From contig JAFKGE010000051.1 in assembly GCA_017307865.1 (NCBI GenBank), positions 1 to 34,503 of the forward strand: a stretch of 34,503 bases of DNA, written 5' to 3'. The notes under the pieces are model-generated. The model made no database searches and was not told the DNA's origin. It saw only the letters and a program-made list of their open reading frames with translations. Below, piece by piece: positions 18,615 to 26,258 of the stretch (the stretch's first letter is position 1; each line of letters starts with the position of its first letter). The position numbers and the translations under genes are program-made. The stretch is from Burkholderiales bacterium. Its GTDB lineage: Bacteria; Pseudomonadota; Gammaproteobacteria; Burkholderiales; Burkholderiaceae_C.

Positions 18615-20036
18615 ATGCGCCGCACCCGCAACGCCAAGATCGTCGCCACCCTGGGCCCCGCCAGCAGCGACCCCGCCCTCATCGAGCAGCTGTTTCTGGC
18701 CGGCGTCGACGTGTTTCGCCTCAACTTCAGCCACGGCGTGGCCGACGACCACCGCGCCCGCGCGGCCGCGCTGCGCGCCGTCGAGGCCAAGCACGGCCGC
18801 CCCATCGCCATCCTGGCCGACCTGCAGGGCCCCAAGCTGCGCGTGGGCACCTTCGAGGGCGGTCCGGTGCAGCTGGCCGAGGGCCAGGCCTTTCGCCTGC
18901 AGCTCGATCCCATCGCCGGCACCGCGCAGGCGGTCCAACTGCCGCACCCCGAGATCTTCGCCGCCCTGCTGCCCGGCGCCGAGCTGCTGCTGGACGACGG
19001 CAAGCTGCGCCTGAAGGTCGAGCGCTGCGACGCCAAGAGCGCCGACACCACCGTGCTGGTGGGCGGCAAGCTGTCCGACCGCAAGGGCGTCAACGTGCCC
19101 GGCGTGGTGCTGCCGATCTCGGCGCTGACCGAGAAAGACCGGCGCGACCTGGCCGTGGCGCTGGAAATCGGCGTGGACTGGGTGGCCCTCAGCTTCGTGC
19201 AGCGCCCCGAGGACATCGACGAGGCGCGCGCCCTGGTCGGCCAGCGCGCCAGCCTGGTGGCCAAGCTGGAAAAGCCCGCCGCCATCGAGCGCCTGGACGA
19301 GGTCATCGCCGCCGCCGACGCCGTGATGGTGGCGCGTGGCGACCTGGGCGTCGAACTGCCCGCCGAGAGCGTGCCGCCGCTGCAAAAGCGCATCGTGCGC
19401 GCCTGCCGCAAGAAGGGGCGCCCCGTCATCGTCGCCACGCAGATGCTCGAATCCATGATCGACAGCCCCGTGCCCACGCGCGCCGAGGCCTCCGACGTGG
19501 CGACCGCGGTCTACGACGGCGCCGACGCCGTGATGCTGTCGGCCGAATCGGCCAGCGGCAAGCACCCGGTGGAGGCGGTGCGCATCATGAACCGCATCAT
19601 CGAGCGCGTCGAGGCCGACCCGCTGTACCGCCAGTTTCTCGAAGCCTCGCAAAGCGCCAATCTGCCCGGCCAGACCAGCGTGCCCGACGCCGTCTGCTGC
19701 GCCATGCGCCGCGCGGTGGCGCTGCTGCGCCCGGCCGCCATCGTCTGCGCCACGCATTCGGGCGCCACCAGCTTTCGCGTCGCGCGCGAGCGCGCCGAGG
19801 CGCCCATCCTCAGCCTGACGCCGCAGCGGTCGGCCGCGCGCCGCCTGGTGCTGGCCTGGGGCGTGCATTCGCTGCACGTGAGCGAGGTCACCGAGTTCAA
19901 CGAAGTGCGCATGCTGGCCGGCGACCTGGTGCGCCGCGAAGGCTTCGGCCAGGCCGGCGACCCCTACGTCGCCATCGCCGGCGTGCCCTTCGGCCAGACC
20001 GGCACCACCAACCTGATGCACATCGGCATCGTGTGA
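18615..20036 (+). CDS. pyk: pyruvate kinase
   Basis: The 473-residue pyruvate kinase transfers phosphate from PEP to ADP, giving pyruvate and ATP. Signatures are KIVATLGPASSDP at the N-terminus, NFSHG, the ADLQGPKLRVG loop, the catalytic lysine region LVAKLEKPAAIERL, VARGDLGVELP, and the K+/Mg site VIVATQMLESMIDSPVPTRAE. ATG 18615 has AAGG five nt upstream; a GTG at 18597 overlapping the previous stop would add six residues and is the alternative. Its place at the end of a glyoxylate/glycerate operon suggests it drains glycerate-derived 2-phosphoglycerate, after enolase, into pyruvate. Confidence 0.96.
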   Translation: MRRTRNAKIVATLGPASSDPALIEQLFLAGVDVFRLNFSHGVADDHRARAAALRAVEAKHGRPIAILADLQGPKLRVGTFEGGPVQLAEGQAFRLQLDPIAGTAQAVQLPHPEIFAALLPGAELLLDDGKLRLKVERCDAKSADTTVLVGGKLSDRKGVNVPGVVLPISALTEKDRRDLAVALEIGVDWVALSFVQRPEDIDEARALVGQRASLVAKLEKPAAIERLDEVIAAADAVMVARGDLGVELPAESVPPLQKRIVRACRKKGRPVIVATQMLESMIDSPVPTRAEASDVATAVYDGADAVMLSAESASGKHPVEAVRIMNRIIERVEADPLYRQFLEASQSANLPGQTSVPDAVCCAMRRAVALLRPAAIVCATHSGATSFRVARERAEAPILSLTPQRSAARRLVLAWGVHSLHVSEVTEFNEVRMLAGDLVRREGFGQAGDPYVAIAGVPFGQTGTTNLMHIGIV

Positions 20037-20040
20037 CGTT

Positions 20041-20092
20041 TTCGGGCTGCAGCGCCCGCCAGATCAGCGCGGGCAGCTACGCTTGATGTAGC
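20041..20092 (-). repeat. tagctgc-type interspersed repeat, copy 5 (reverse), with two hairpins
   Basis: On the minus strand it reads gtagctgcccgcgctgatctggcgggcgctgcagcccgaaaa, a GC-rich version of the family. Two hairpins are present: GCCCGC (20054-20059) / GCGGGC (20069-20074) and GCTAC (20076-20080) / GTAGC (20088-20092). It lies between the convergent pyk and tautomerase genes and may serve as their shared terminator, although no T-run follows. Confidence 0.5.
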
Positions 20093-20114
20093 AGGCAGGG
20101 CCTCGCGCGTCGCC

Positions 20115-20330
20115 TCACGCGCCGCTGGCGGCCGGCGGCGACTTGCCCTTGTCGCTCCACAGCACGCCGCCGGTGGCCCAGTTTTGGCGGGCGATGTCGA
20201 AGAACAGCACGTCCACGCTGTCGGCCGAGCCGCCCAGGGTGCGCACGGTGGCTTCGGTCAGGGCGGCGGCCAGGGCGCGCTTTTGCTCCGGCGTGCGGCC
20301 TTCGAACAGTTCGACGCGGATGGTGGGCAT
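20115..20330 (-). CDS. 4-oxalocrotonate tautomerase-like protein
   Basis: The small enzyme has 71 residues including Met. After Met removal the N-terminal Pro1 (MPTIRVELFEGRTPEQKRAL) is the general base of the tautomerase superfamily. Arg11 is conserved in the EGRT turn. The substrate cannot be told from sequence; such proteins isomerise 2-hydroxymuconate-type or related enols. GGAG 8 nt upstream supports ATG 20330; the longer frame to 20441 overlaps the aldolase gene. It starts 17 bp after the aldolase stop, so the two form an operon and may act on related substrates. Confidence 0.9.
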   Translation of the reverse strand: MPTIRVELFEGRTPEQKRALAAALTEATVRTLGGSADSVDVLFFDIARQNWATGGVLWSDKGKSPPAASGA

Positions 20331-20347
20331 GGCGGGTTCTCCGTGAG

Positions 20348-21094
20348 TCAGTGTTTGAAATCGGGGTGCAGGCGCTCGACGCGGCGCAGCAGGGCGGGCC
20401 ATTCGAGGTCGCCGTCCCATTCGCTGCCGTCGCCCACCCATTGTTGGTAAGTCAGCTGCGCCAGCTCGGGCGTGGCCTGCATCACGCGCCCGCCGGCGGC
20501 GGCCATGGCGCGCAGCTGCGCCTGCGCGGCGCGCTCCAGCAGGTGCATCAGCATCCAGGCCTCGGCCACCGTGCGGCCGACGAGCAGCGGGCCGTGGTTG
20601 TCCAGCAGCAGGCCGTCGAGCGTGCCCAGGGCGGCCACCAGGCGCTGCTGCTCATCGGCGCCCAGCGCCAGGCCTTCATAGGGGTGGCGGCCCAGGCGCC
20701 GGTGCAGGCGCATGGCCCATTGCGAGGTCGGCTGCAGGCCCTTCGGCAGCATCGACAGCGCCACGCCCCAGGGCGTGTGCAGGTGGATCACGCATTCCAC
20801 GTCGGGCCGCGCCGCGTGCACCGCGCCGTGGATGGCGAAGCCGCTGGGGTTGACGCGCGCGCCCGAGCCATCCGCCACCCGCCCGGCGACGTCGACCTTG
20901 ACCAGGTTGGACGCCGTGACCTCGTCGAAGCCCAGGCCGAAGCGGTTGATCAGGTAATGCCCCGGCTCGCCCGGCACGCTGGCCGACAGGTGGGTGTAGA
21001 TGGTGTCGTCCCAGCCGTTGGCGGCCGCCATGCGGTAGGCGGCGGCCAGGTCGATGCGCACCTGGGTTTCGGTGCGGGGCGGGCGCGGGGACAT
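20348..21094 (-). CDS. class II aldolase/adducin domain protein
   Basis: The 248-residue protein has the fuculose-aldolase/adducin head fold. Zn-binding histidines are visible in VECVIHLHTPWGVAL (H-x-H) and DNHGPLLVGRT. The N-terminal RIDLAAAYRMAAANGWDDTIYTHLSASVPG is typical of the subfamily often annotated simply as class II aldolase. Substrate unknown. ATG 21094 (MSPRPPRTETQV) is preferred over 21136. It is first in a two-gene operon with the tautomerase. The start is 68 bp from gloC on the other strand. Confidence 0.88.
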   Translation of the reverse strand: MSPRPPRTETQVRIDLAAAYRMAAANGWDDTIYTHLSASVPGEPGHYLINRFGLGFDEVTASNLVKVDVAGRVADGSGARVNPSGFAIHGAVHAARPDVECVIHLHTPWGVALSMLPKGLQPTSQWAMRLHRRLGRHPYEGLALGADEQQRLVAALGTLDGLLLDNHGPLLVGRTVAEAWMLMHLLERAAQAQLRAMAAAGGRVMQATPELAQLTYQQWVGDGSEWDGDLEWPALLRRVERLHPDFKH

Positions 21095-21162
21095 GGGGCG
21101 ATTATGGCGACGGCGGCGCGCCGGAACCGTGGACAATGGCGCGAAGTGAATCGCCGCCCGCC

Positions 21163-21813
21163 ATGACCTCCGCCGCCCGCCTGCATTACCAGACCATCCC
21201 CGTCACGCCCTTCCAGCAGAACTGCTCCATCGTGTGGTGCGAGCAGACCATGGAAGCCGCGGTGATCGACCCCGGCGGCGACCTGCCGCGCATCGAGGCG
21301 GCCGTGCAGGCGCTGGGGGTGGATCTGCGCCAGATCTGGCTGACGCATGCGCACATCGACCACGCGGGCGGCACGGCCGAGCTGGCGCGGCGCCGCCGCC
21401 TGCCCATCGTCGGGCCGAACGAGGGCGACCAGTTTTGGATCGACGGCCTGGCCGAGCAGGGCCGCATGTTCGGCTTTGCCGCCGCCGAGCCCTTCGTGCC
21501 CACGCGCTGGCTGCACGATGGCGACACGGTGCAGGTGGGCCGGTGCGTGCTGAACGTGCGCCACTGCCCCGGCCACACGCCGGGCCACGTGGTGTTTCAT
21601 TCGCCGCAGGCCGAGCGCGCCTTTGTGGGCGACGTGCTGTTTGCCGGCAGCATCGGGCGCACCGACTTTCCGCGCGGCAACCACGCGCAGCTGCTGGCCA
21701 GCATCCGCGAGCGGCTGTGGCCCATGGGGGACGAGACGGTGTTCATCCCCGGCCACGGGCCCGAGAGCACGTTTGGCCAAGAGCGTCGGCACAACCCGTT
21801 TGTTCATGATTGA
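21163..21813 (+). CDS. gloC: metallo-beta-lactamase fold hydrolase, GloC (type II glyoxalase II)-like
   Basis: The 216-residue single-domain MBL hydrolase matches the size of E. coli YcbL/GloC. Metal ligands are THAHIDH (His62, His64, Asp66, His67), His138 in CPGHTPGH, Asp157 in FVGDVLFAGSIGRTDFP and His198 in IPGHGPESTFGQE. The last two motifs are characteristic of GloC-like hydroxyacylglutathione hydrolases. It probably hydrolyses S-lactoylglutathione or a similar thioester in methylglyoxal detoxification. ATG 21163 was chosen by family start; 21136 is rejected. The 3' side runs straight into a large palindromic repeat. Confidence 0.88.
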   Translation: MTSAARLHYQTIPVTPFQQNCSIVWCEQTMEAAVIDPGGDLPRIEAAVQALGVDLRQIWLTHAHIDHAGGTAELARRRRLPIVGPNEGDQFWIDGLAEQGRMFGFAAAEPFVPTRWLHDGDTVQVGRCVLNVRHCPGHTPGHVVFHSPQAERAFVGDVLFAGSIGRTDFPRGNHAQLLASIRERLWPMGDETVFIPGHGPESTFGQERRHNPFVHD

Positions 21814-21832
21814 GATGCGAGGCGCCGCATTG

Positions 21833-22629
21833 GGGTTGCTCCCTCGTCCCTTTGGAGAGAGGGTGGGGATGAGGGACTGCTGGCGTTGGATCGACTCGCT
21901 GTCGTTTGACATTCGGTTGATCCTGCTCACTCCTGCTGGCCGGGATGTGCGCCCGGCGGCGCACCTTCTTTTCTTTGCGTCGCCAAAGAAAAGAAGGCAA
22001 AAGAAAGGCGACCCCACTGGCCGTGTCCCTGCGCTGCGCTGCGGGCAACCTGCGATGCTCGCGTCTGGGGCGGTGCTGCGGAACTCGCTTCGTTCACTGC
22101 GCTCACTCCGCTCGAACAACCGCAGCAAGTCAGAACACGTTGCATGGGCATGCTCTGCTCCCCATGCCCGCCCCAGCCGCTGCGCTTCTCGGCACGGCCA
22201 GAGGGGATTTCAAAGCCGGGGCCGAGCGCAGCGATGGCCCGCATCAAAACCCCTGTGGCTGCGCCTGCAGCGCGGTGCTTGCGGGGTGGCGCGTGCACCG
22301 CAGGATGCACGCGTTTCGTGGACTGACTCGCGGGGGTTGTTTGAGCGGAGAGAACGCAGTGAACGCAGCGAGTTCCACCGCGCACCCCGCAAGCGCCACG
22401 ACGCAGGTTTGCCCCGTAGCGAAGCGCAGGGGCCGCAGACTTGGGGTCGCCTTTTCTTTGCCTACTTTCTTTTGGCGAAGCAAAAGAAAGTGGGTGCGCT
22501 GCCGGGCGCACATCCCGGCCAGCAGGTGCCTGCAGAGTCAACTGAACATCGAACAACAGCGAGCCCGATCCAACGCCGCTGGCCCCTCACCCCAGCCCTC
22601 TCCCCAAAGAGGCGAGGGAGCAAAAACCC
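21833..22629. repeat. large imperfect palindromic element (about 800 bp)
   Basis: The outer arms 21833-22015 and 22443-22629 are inverted copies. The left arm begins gggttgctccctcg and the right arm ends cgagggagcaaaaaccc. Both contain ctggccgggatgtgcgcccgg (or its complement), a ctttctttt-rich block that is itself a small palindrome, and end in aggcgacccc. Inner pairs are also inverted: 22027-22054 with 22402-22431 (ccctgcgct...aacctgcg) and 22081-22121 with 22335-22376 (gaactcgct...aacaacc). Open frames on both strands here are mirror images of each other and are not treated as genes. The blocks resemble an interspersed element known from many Burkholderiales and Xanthomonadales genomes. 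Confidence 0.85.
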
Positions 22630-22645
22630 AGGCCCGGGCTGACGC

Positions 22646-23986
22646 ATGACAGACGCCGCCACGCCGCGCCCCCGCTGGCGCGACACGCTCAAGGTCTACC
22701 TGGCGCCCGAAAGCCTGCGCATGCTGACGCTGGGCTTTGCCGCCGGGCTGCCGCTGCTGCTGGTGCTGGGCACGCTGAGCTTTCGCCTGCGCGAGGCCGG
22801 CGTCGACCGCTCGACCATCGGCCACCTGAGCTGGGTGGGCCTGGCCTACGGCTTCAAGTGGGTGTGGGCGCCGCTGGTCGACCGGCTGCCGATTCCGCTG
22901 CTGACGCGCGCGCTGGGGCGCCGGCGCTCGTGGCTGCTGCTGGCGCAGGCGGGCGTGGCCGCCGGCCTGGTGGGCATGGCGCTGACCGATCCGCGCGTGT
23001 CGCTGACGGCGGTGGTGGGGTGGGCGCTGCTGGTGGCCTTTGCCTCGGCCACGCAGGACATCGCGCTGGATGCCTTTCGCATCGAATCCGCCCCGCCCGA
23101 CGAGCAGCCCGCGCTGGCGGCCACCTACCAGACCGGCTATCGGCTGGCCATGATCTGGGCCGGCGCCGGCGTGCTGTGGCTGGCCGCGCGCGCGCAGGGC
23201 GCGGTCGGCGGCTACGACGACGCGGCCTGGCGGCTGGCCTACCTGGTCATGGCCGCCTCGATGGTCGTCGGCATGGTCACCGTGCTGGGGGCGCGCGAGC
23301 CGGCGCCGCGGCCCATCGCGCCCGCACGCAACCTGGGCGAATGGCTGCGGGGCGCGCTGGTCGAGCCCTTTGCCGACTTCTTTCGGCGCTACCGCTGGCA
23401 GGCGCTGCTGATCCTGGCGCTGATCGCGCTGTACCGCATCAGCGACGTGGTGATGGGCATCATGGCCAACCCGTTCTACGTCGACATGGGCTTCACCAAG
23501 GACGAGGTGGCGGCGGTCACCAAGGTCTACGGCGTCATCATGACGCTGGCCGGCGCCTTCGTCGGCGGCGCGCTGGCGCTGCGCGTGGGCGTGATGCGCG
23601 TGCTGTTGCTGGGCGCGGTGCTGAGCGCCGCCACCAACCTGGCCTTTGCCTGGCTGGCCGGCGTGGGGCACAACGTGCCGGCGCTGATCGTGGTGGTGTC
23701 GGCCGACAACCTGGCCTCGGGCATCGCGTCGGCGGCCTTCATCGGCTATTTGTCCAGCCTCACCAACATCAGCTACTCGGCCACGCAGTACGCGCTGTTC
23801 AGCTCGATGATGCTGCTGCTGCCCAAGTTCGTCGCCGGCTTTTCGGGCGACTACGTCAACGCCTTCGGCTACGCCCAGTTTTTCACCAGCACGGCGCTGC
23901 TGGGCCTGCCGGTGCTGGTGCTGGTGGCGCTGGCGGCGCGGGTGCACACGAGCGGTTCAAACCAAATCGGGCCGCAGCGCGCATGA
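22646..23986 (+). CDS. ampG: AmpG-like muropeptide permease (MFS)
   Basis: The 446-residue membrane protein has about 12 hydrophobic segments. AmpG takes GlcNAc-anhydroMurNAc peptides from the periplasm into the cytoplasm for wall recycling, and can affect AmpC induction. Family features are YLAPESLRMLTLGFAAGLPL at the N-terminus, VGLAYGFKWVWAPLVDRL, the loop SATQDIALDAFRIE, and the late segment SYSATQYALFSSMMLLLPKF. No clear ribosome binding site precedes ATG 22646, because the palindromic repeat reaches to 16 bp upstream. The last 10 residues (about SNQIGPQRA) and the stop codon are encoded by an interspersed repeat, so the tail is not family-conserved. Confidence 0.9.
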   Translation: MTDAATPRPRWRDTLKVYLAPESLRMLTLGFAAGLPLLLVLGTLSFRLREAGVDRSTIGHLSWVGLAYGFKWVWAPLVDRLPIPLLTRALGRRRSWLLLAQAGVAAGLVGMALTDPRVSLTAVVGWALLVAFASATQDIALDAFRIESAPPDEQPALAATYQTGYRLAMIWAGAGVLWLAARAQGAVGGYDDAAWRLAYLVMAASMVVGMVTVLGAREPAPRPIAPARNLGEWLRGALVEPFADFFRRYRWQALLILALIALYRISDVVMGIMANPFYVDMGFTKDEVAAVTKVYGVIMTLAGAFVGGALALRVGVMRVLLLGAVLSAATNLAFAWLAGVGHNVPALIVVVSADNLASGIASAAFIGYLSSLTNISYSATQYALFSSMMLLLPKFVAGFSGDYVNAFGYAQFFTSTALLGLPVLVLVALAARVHTSGSNQIGPQRA

Positions 23987-24019
23987 ATCAAGCGCCAACA
24001 GCTATGAAAATAATAGTTG
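23956..24019 (-). repeat. tagctgc-type interspersed repeat, copy 6 (reverse)
   Basis: On the minus strand it reads caactattattttcatagctgttggcgcttgattcatgcgcgctgcggcccgatttggtttgaa, a good family match with intact tail. Its first 31 bp are translated as the C-terminus of the AmpG-like protein. Its other end lies about 38 bp before the CpxR-type box of the next operon. Confidence 0.75.
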
Positions 24020-24056
24020 AATGCGGCGCCGATGCACGACCGGTCGGCGCCCGCCG

Positions 24057-24071
24057 TTTACCTATCTTTAC
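24057..24071 (-). promoter_or_regulatory. perfect CpxR-type box upstream of the response regulator
   Basis: TTTAC-N5-TTTAC on the plus strand is GTAAA-N5-GTAAA on the minus strand, the CpxR consensus with exact one-turn (10-bp) spacing of the direct repeat. It lies 69 bp before the regulator ATG in otherwise GC-rich DNA, which suggests autoregulation of the two-component operon. Confidence 0.6.
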
Positions 24072-24139
24072 CCGCGCGACAAGCCTTGGGGCCGTGTCGG
24101 CGCGATGATGGATCGCAACCCCTTCTATTGCCGCCGCGC

Positions 24140-24847
24140 ATGAGCACCGCCCACCTGTTGATGATCGAAGACGACGCCCGCCTGGCCGCCATGGTGGGCG
24201 AGTACCTGCGGCAGTCGGGCTACGGCGTGGCGCACGCGGGCGACGGCGAGTCGGGCCTGGCGATGCTGCAGGACGCGCCGGTCGACCTGGTGGTGCTCGA
24301 CCTGATGCTGCCCGGCATCGACGGGCTGGAGGTGTGCCGGCGCATCCGCGCGCTGCCGGGCGATGCGGCGCGCGTGCCGGTGCTGATGCTGACCGCCAAG
24401 GGCGACCCGATGGACCGCATCATCGGGCTGGAGTTGGGCGCCGACGACTACCTGCCCAAGCCCTTCGAGCCGCGCGAGTTGCTGGCGCGCATCCGCGCCG
24501 TGCTGCGCCGGCGCCAGGGCGGCGCCGCGCCCGAGCAGCAGCGCATGAGCTTCGGCAGCCTGGAGATCGACCGCGATGCGCGCACCGTCACCGTGGGCGA
24601 CGTGCCCTGCGAGCTGACCAGCTACCAGTTCGACCTGCTGGTCACGCTGGCCGAGCGCGCCGGGCGCGTGCTGACGCGCGAGCAGATCATGGAGGCGGTG
24701 CGCGGGCGCGAGCTGGAGGCGTTCGACCGCTCGATCGACGTGCACATCGGCCGCATCCGCGCCGCCATCGAGCAGGACGTGAAGAACCCCAAGCGCATCG
24801 TCACCGTGCGCGGGGTCGGCTACGTCTTTGCCAAGCAGCAGGATTAG
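24140..24847 (+). CDS. OmpR-family response regulator, CpxR-like
   Basis: The 235-residue regulator has a receiver domain 1-120 with acidic pocket Glu10-Asp11-Asp12, phospho-acceptor Asp54 (VVLDLMLPG), Thr85 and Lys107 (DDYLPKPF). The winged-helix DNA-binding domain is about 135-235, with VLTREQIMEAVRGRELEAFDRSIDVHIGRIR. The stretches IIGLELGADDYLPKPFEPRE and FDRSIDVHI are close to E. coli CpxR. A perfect CpxR-type box lies upstream. ATG 24140 gives the conserved start (MSTAHLLMIEDD); the frame upstream to 24017 covers the box and is not coding. It is followed 36 bp later by its sensor kinase. Confidence 0.93.
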   Translation: MSTAHLLMIEDDARLAAMVGEYLRQSGYGVAHAGDGESGLAMLQDAPVDLVVLDLMLPGIDGLEVCRRIRALPGDAARVPVLMLTAKGDPMDRIIGLELGADDYLPKPFEPRELLARIRAVLRRRQGGAAPEQQRMSFGSLEIDRDARTVTVGDVPCELTSYQFDLLVTLAERAGRVLTREQIMEAVRGRELEAFDRSIDVHIGRIRAAIEQDVKNPKRIVTVRGVGYVFAKQQD

Positions 24848-24883
24848 GGCCGCCGCGCCGACGGTGCCGGGGCCGCGATCGCC

Positions 24884-26218
24884 ATGGCCAATCCCATCGC
24901 CCGCAAGCTGTACGTGCGCATCTGGCTGGCCGTGGCCGGCAGCGTGCTGCTGCTGAGCCTGGTGCTGGGCTGGGCCTGGCACCGCGCCGAGCGCGAGCGC
25001 GAGCGCATGCGCCTGCTGCAGCCGCCGCGCGAGGTGGTGGTGCGCAACGAGGGGGGCGAGCGCATCGGCAGCGCCGCGGCGCTGATTCGCCGCGGACCCG
25101 GCCACGGCACCGAGTTCGCCGTCACCCTGGACGACGGCGAGGTGCTCAACCTGGAGCTGGCGCCGCCGCGCGCGGCGGCCGCGCGCGCGCGCCCGGCCGG
25201 CTCGCGCCGGCTGCTGAGCTGGCTGCGTCCGCCCTACGGCTTCATCTGGATCGTCGGGCTGGCGGGGCTGGCCGTGATGGTGGGCGTGTTTCCGATCGCC
25301 CGGCGCCTGACCCAGCGGCTGGAGAGCCTGCAGCACGGCGTGCAGCGTTGGGGCGAGGGCCATCTGGACGAGCGCGTGCCGGTGGTTGGCAGCGACGAAG
25401 TGGCCGACCTGTCGCGCCACTTCAACGCCGCCGCCGCCCGCATCGAGGAGCTGATGCAAGGCCAGGCCGCGCTGCTGCAGTCGCAGAAGTCGCTGCTGGC
25501 CAATGCCTCGCACGAGCTGCGCTCGCCCTTGGCGCGCATCAGGATGGCCCTCGAACTCATGCCCCCACGCTCCGCGGCTGCGCCTGCTGCGCTGCCCCCC
25601 GAGGGGGCCGTCGCCGCCTTGGGGCGGCCCGGCGGCGGCGAGTCCCTCGGTTCGCAAGGGCTGGCGGTTGCGGAGATCCAGCGCAACATCGCCGAGCTGG
25701 ACCAGCTGGTCGATGAAATCCTGCTGGCCAGCCGGCTGGAGGCGCCGCAGACCGACCTGGGCACGCTGGAGCTGATCGACCTGGCTGGCCTGGCGGCCGA
25801 GGAGGCGGCGCGCGTGGATGCCGAGCTGAGCCTGGCGCCCGGCACCGGCGAGGTGCTGGTGCGTGGCGTGTCCAAGCTGCTGCGGCGTGCGGTGCGCAAC
25901 CTGCTGGAGAACGCCGCCCGCCACGGCCGGCGCGCCGGGCAGCAGCTGACCGTGGACGTGACGCTGTCGGTCGCTGACGCGCAGGCCGTGCTGCAGGTGG
26001 ACGACCATGGGCCGGGCGTGCCGCCCGAGCAGCGCGAGCGCATCTTCGAGCCCTTTTACCGCCTGCCCGGCGCCAGCGAGCGCGAGGGCGGCGTGGGCCT
26101 GGGCTTGGCGCTGGTGCGCTCGATCGCCCAGCGCCATGGCGGCAGCGTGCGCTGCGGCGAGCACCCCGGCGGCGGCGCGCGCTTCACCCTGCGCCTGCCG
26201 TTGGCCGATCCCGGTTGA
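24884..26218 (+). CDS. sensor histidine kinase, CpxA-like, with an insertion in the DHp hairpin
   Basis: The 444-residue inner-membrane kinase is the partner of the preceding regulator. TM1 is about 13-31 and TM2 about 119-139. A short periplasmic domain lies between, with an Ala/Arg/Pro-rich end. The HAMP domain follows (FPIARRLTQRLESL, 136-190). The DHp domain has phospho-acceptor His210 in LANASHELRSPLARIRMALEL. The ATPase has N-box NLLENAARHG, G1 DDHGPGVP, F-box FEPFYRLP and G2 GGVGLGLALV. Between DHp helix 1 (ends near Met226) and helix 2 (AEIQRNIAELDQLVDEIL, from about 263) there are about 35 extra Pro/Ala/Gly-rich residues, where relatives have a short loop. They are encoded by a palindromic interspersed repeat in frame. 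All catalytic motifs remain. Confidence 0.93.
   Translation: MANPIARKLYVRIWLAVAGSVLLLSLVLGWAWHRAERERERMRLLQPPREVVVRNEGGERIGSAAALIRRGPGHGTEFAVTLDDGEVLNLELAPPRAAAARARPAGSRRLLSWLRPPYGFIWIVGLAGLAVMVGVFPIARRLTQRLESLQHGVQRWGEGHLDERVPVVGSDEVADLSRHFNAAAARIEELMQGQAALLQSQKSLLANASHELRSPLARIRMALELMPPRSAAAPAALPPEGAVAALGRPGGGESLGSQGLAVAEIQRNIAELDQLVDEILLASRLEAPQTDLGTLELIDLAGLAAEEAARVDAELSLAPGTGEVLVRGVSKLLRRAVRNLLENAARHGRRAGQQLTVDVTLSVADAQAVLQVDDHGPGVPPEQRERIFEPFYRLPGASEREGGVGLGLALVRSIAQRHGGSVRCGEHPGGGARFTLRLPLADPG
25560..25652 (+). repeat. palindromic C/G-run interspersed repeat inside the kinase gene
   Basis: The blocks tgcccccacg, ctgcgctgccccccgagggggc and cttggggcggcccggcgg, then gagtcc, occur in the same order as at 8726-8803 in the gatA-gatB gap. 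Here they lie within the open frame of the kinase and are translated as PPRSAAAPAALPPEGAVAAL and what follows. Confidence 0.75.
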
Positions 26219-26258
26219 GCATTAGTTCACGATCGGTGGGTGTTTGTACCAAGAACGG

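Noticed and set aside
21623-22649. Several 200-340 codon frames on both strands over the palindromic region
   Set aside because: Frames on the two strands encode mirror versions of the same peptides because the DNA is an inverted repeat; no domain, no ribosome binding site.
22538-23947. 469-codon minus-strand frame opposite ampG
   Set aside because: Antisense shadow of a membrane protein gene, Gln/His/Arg-rich and without domains.
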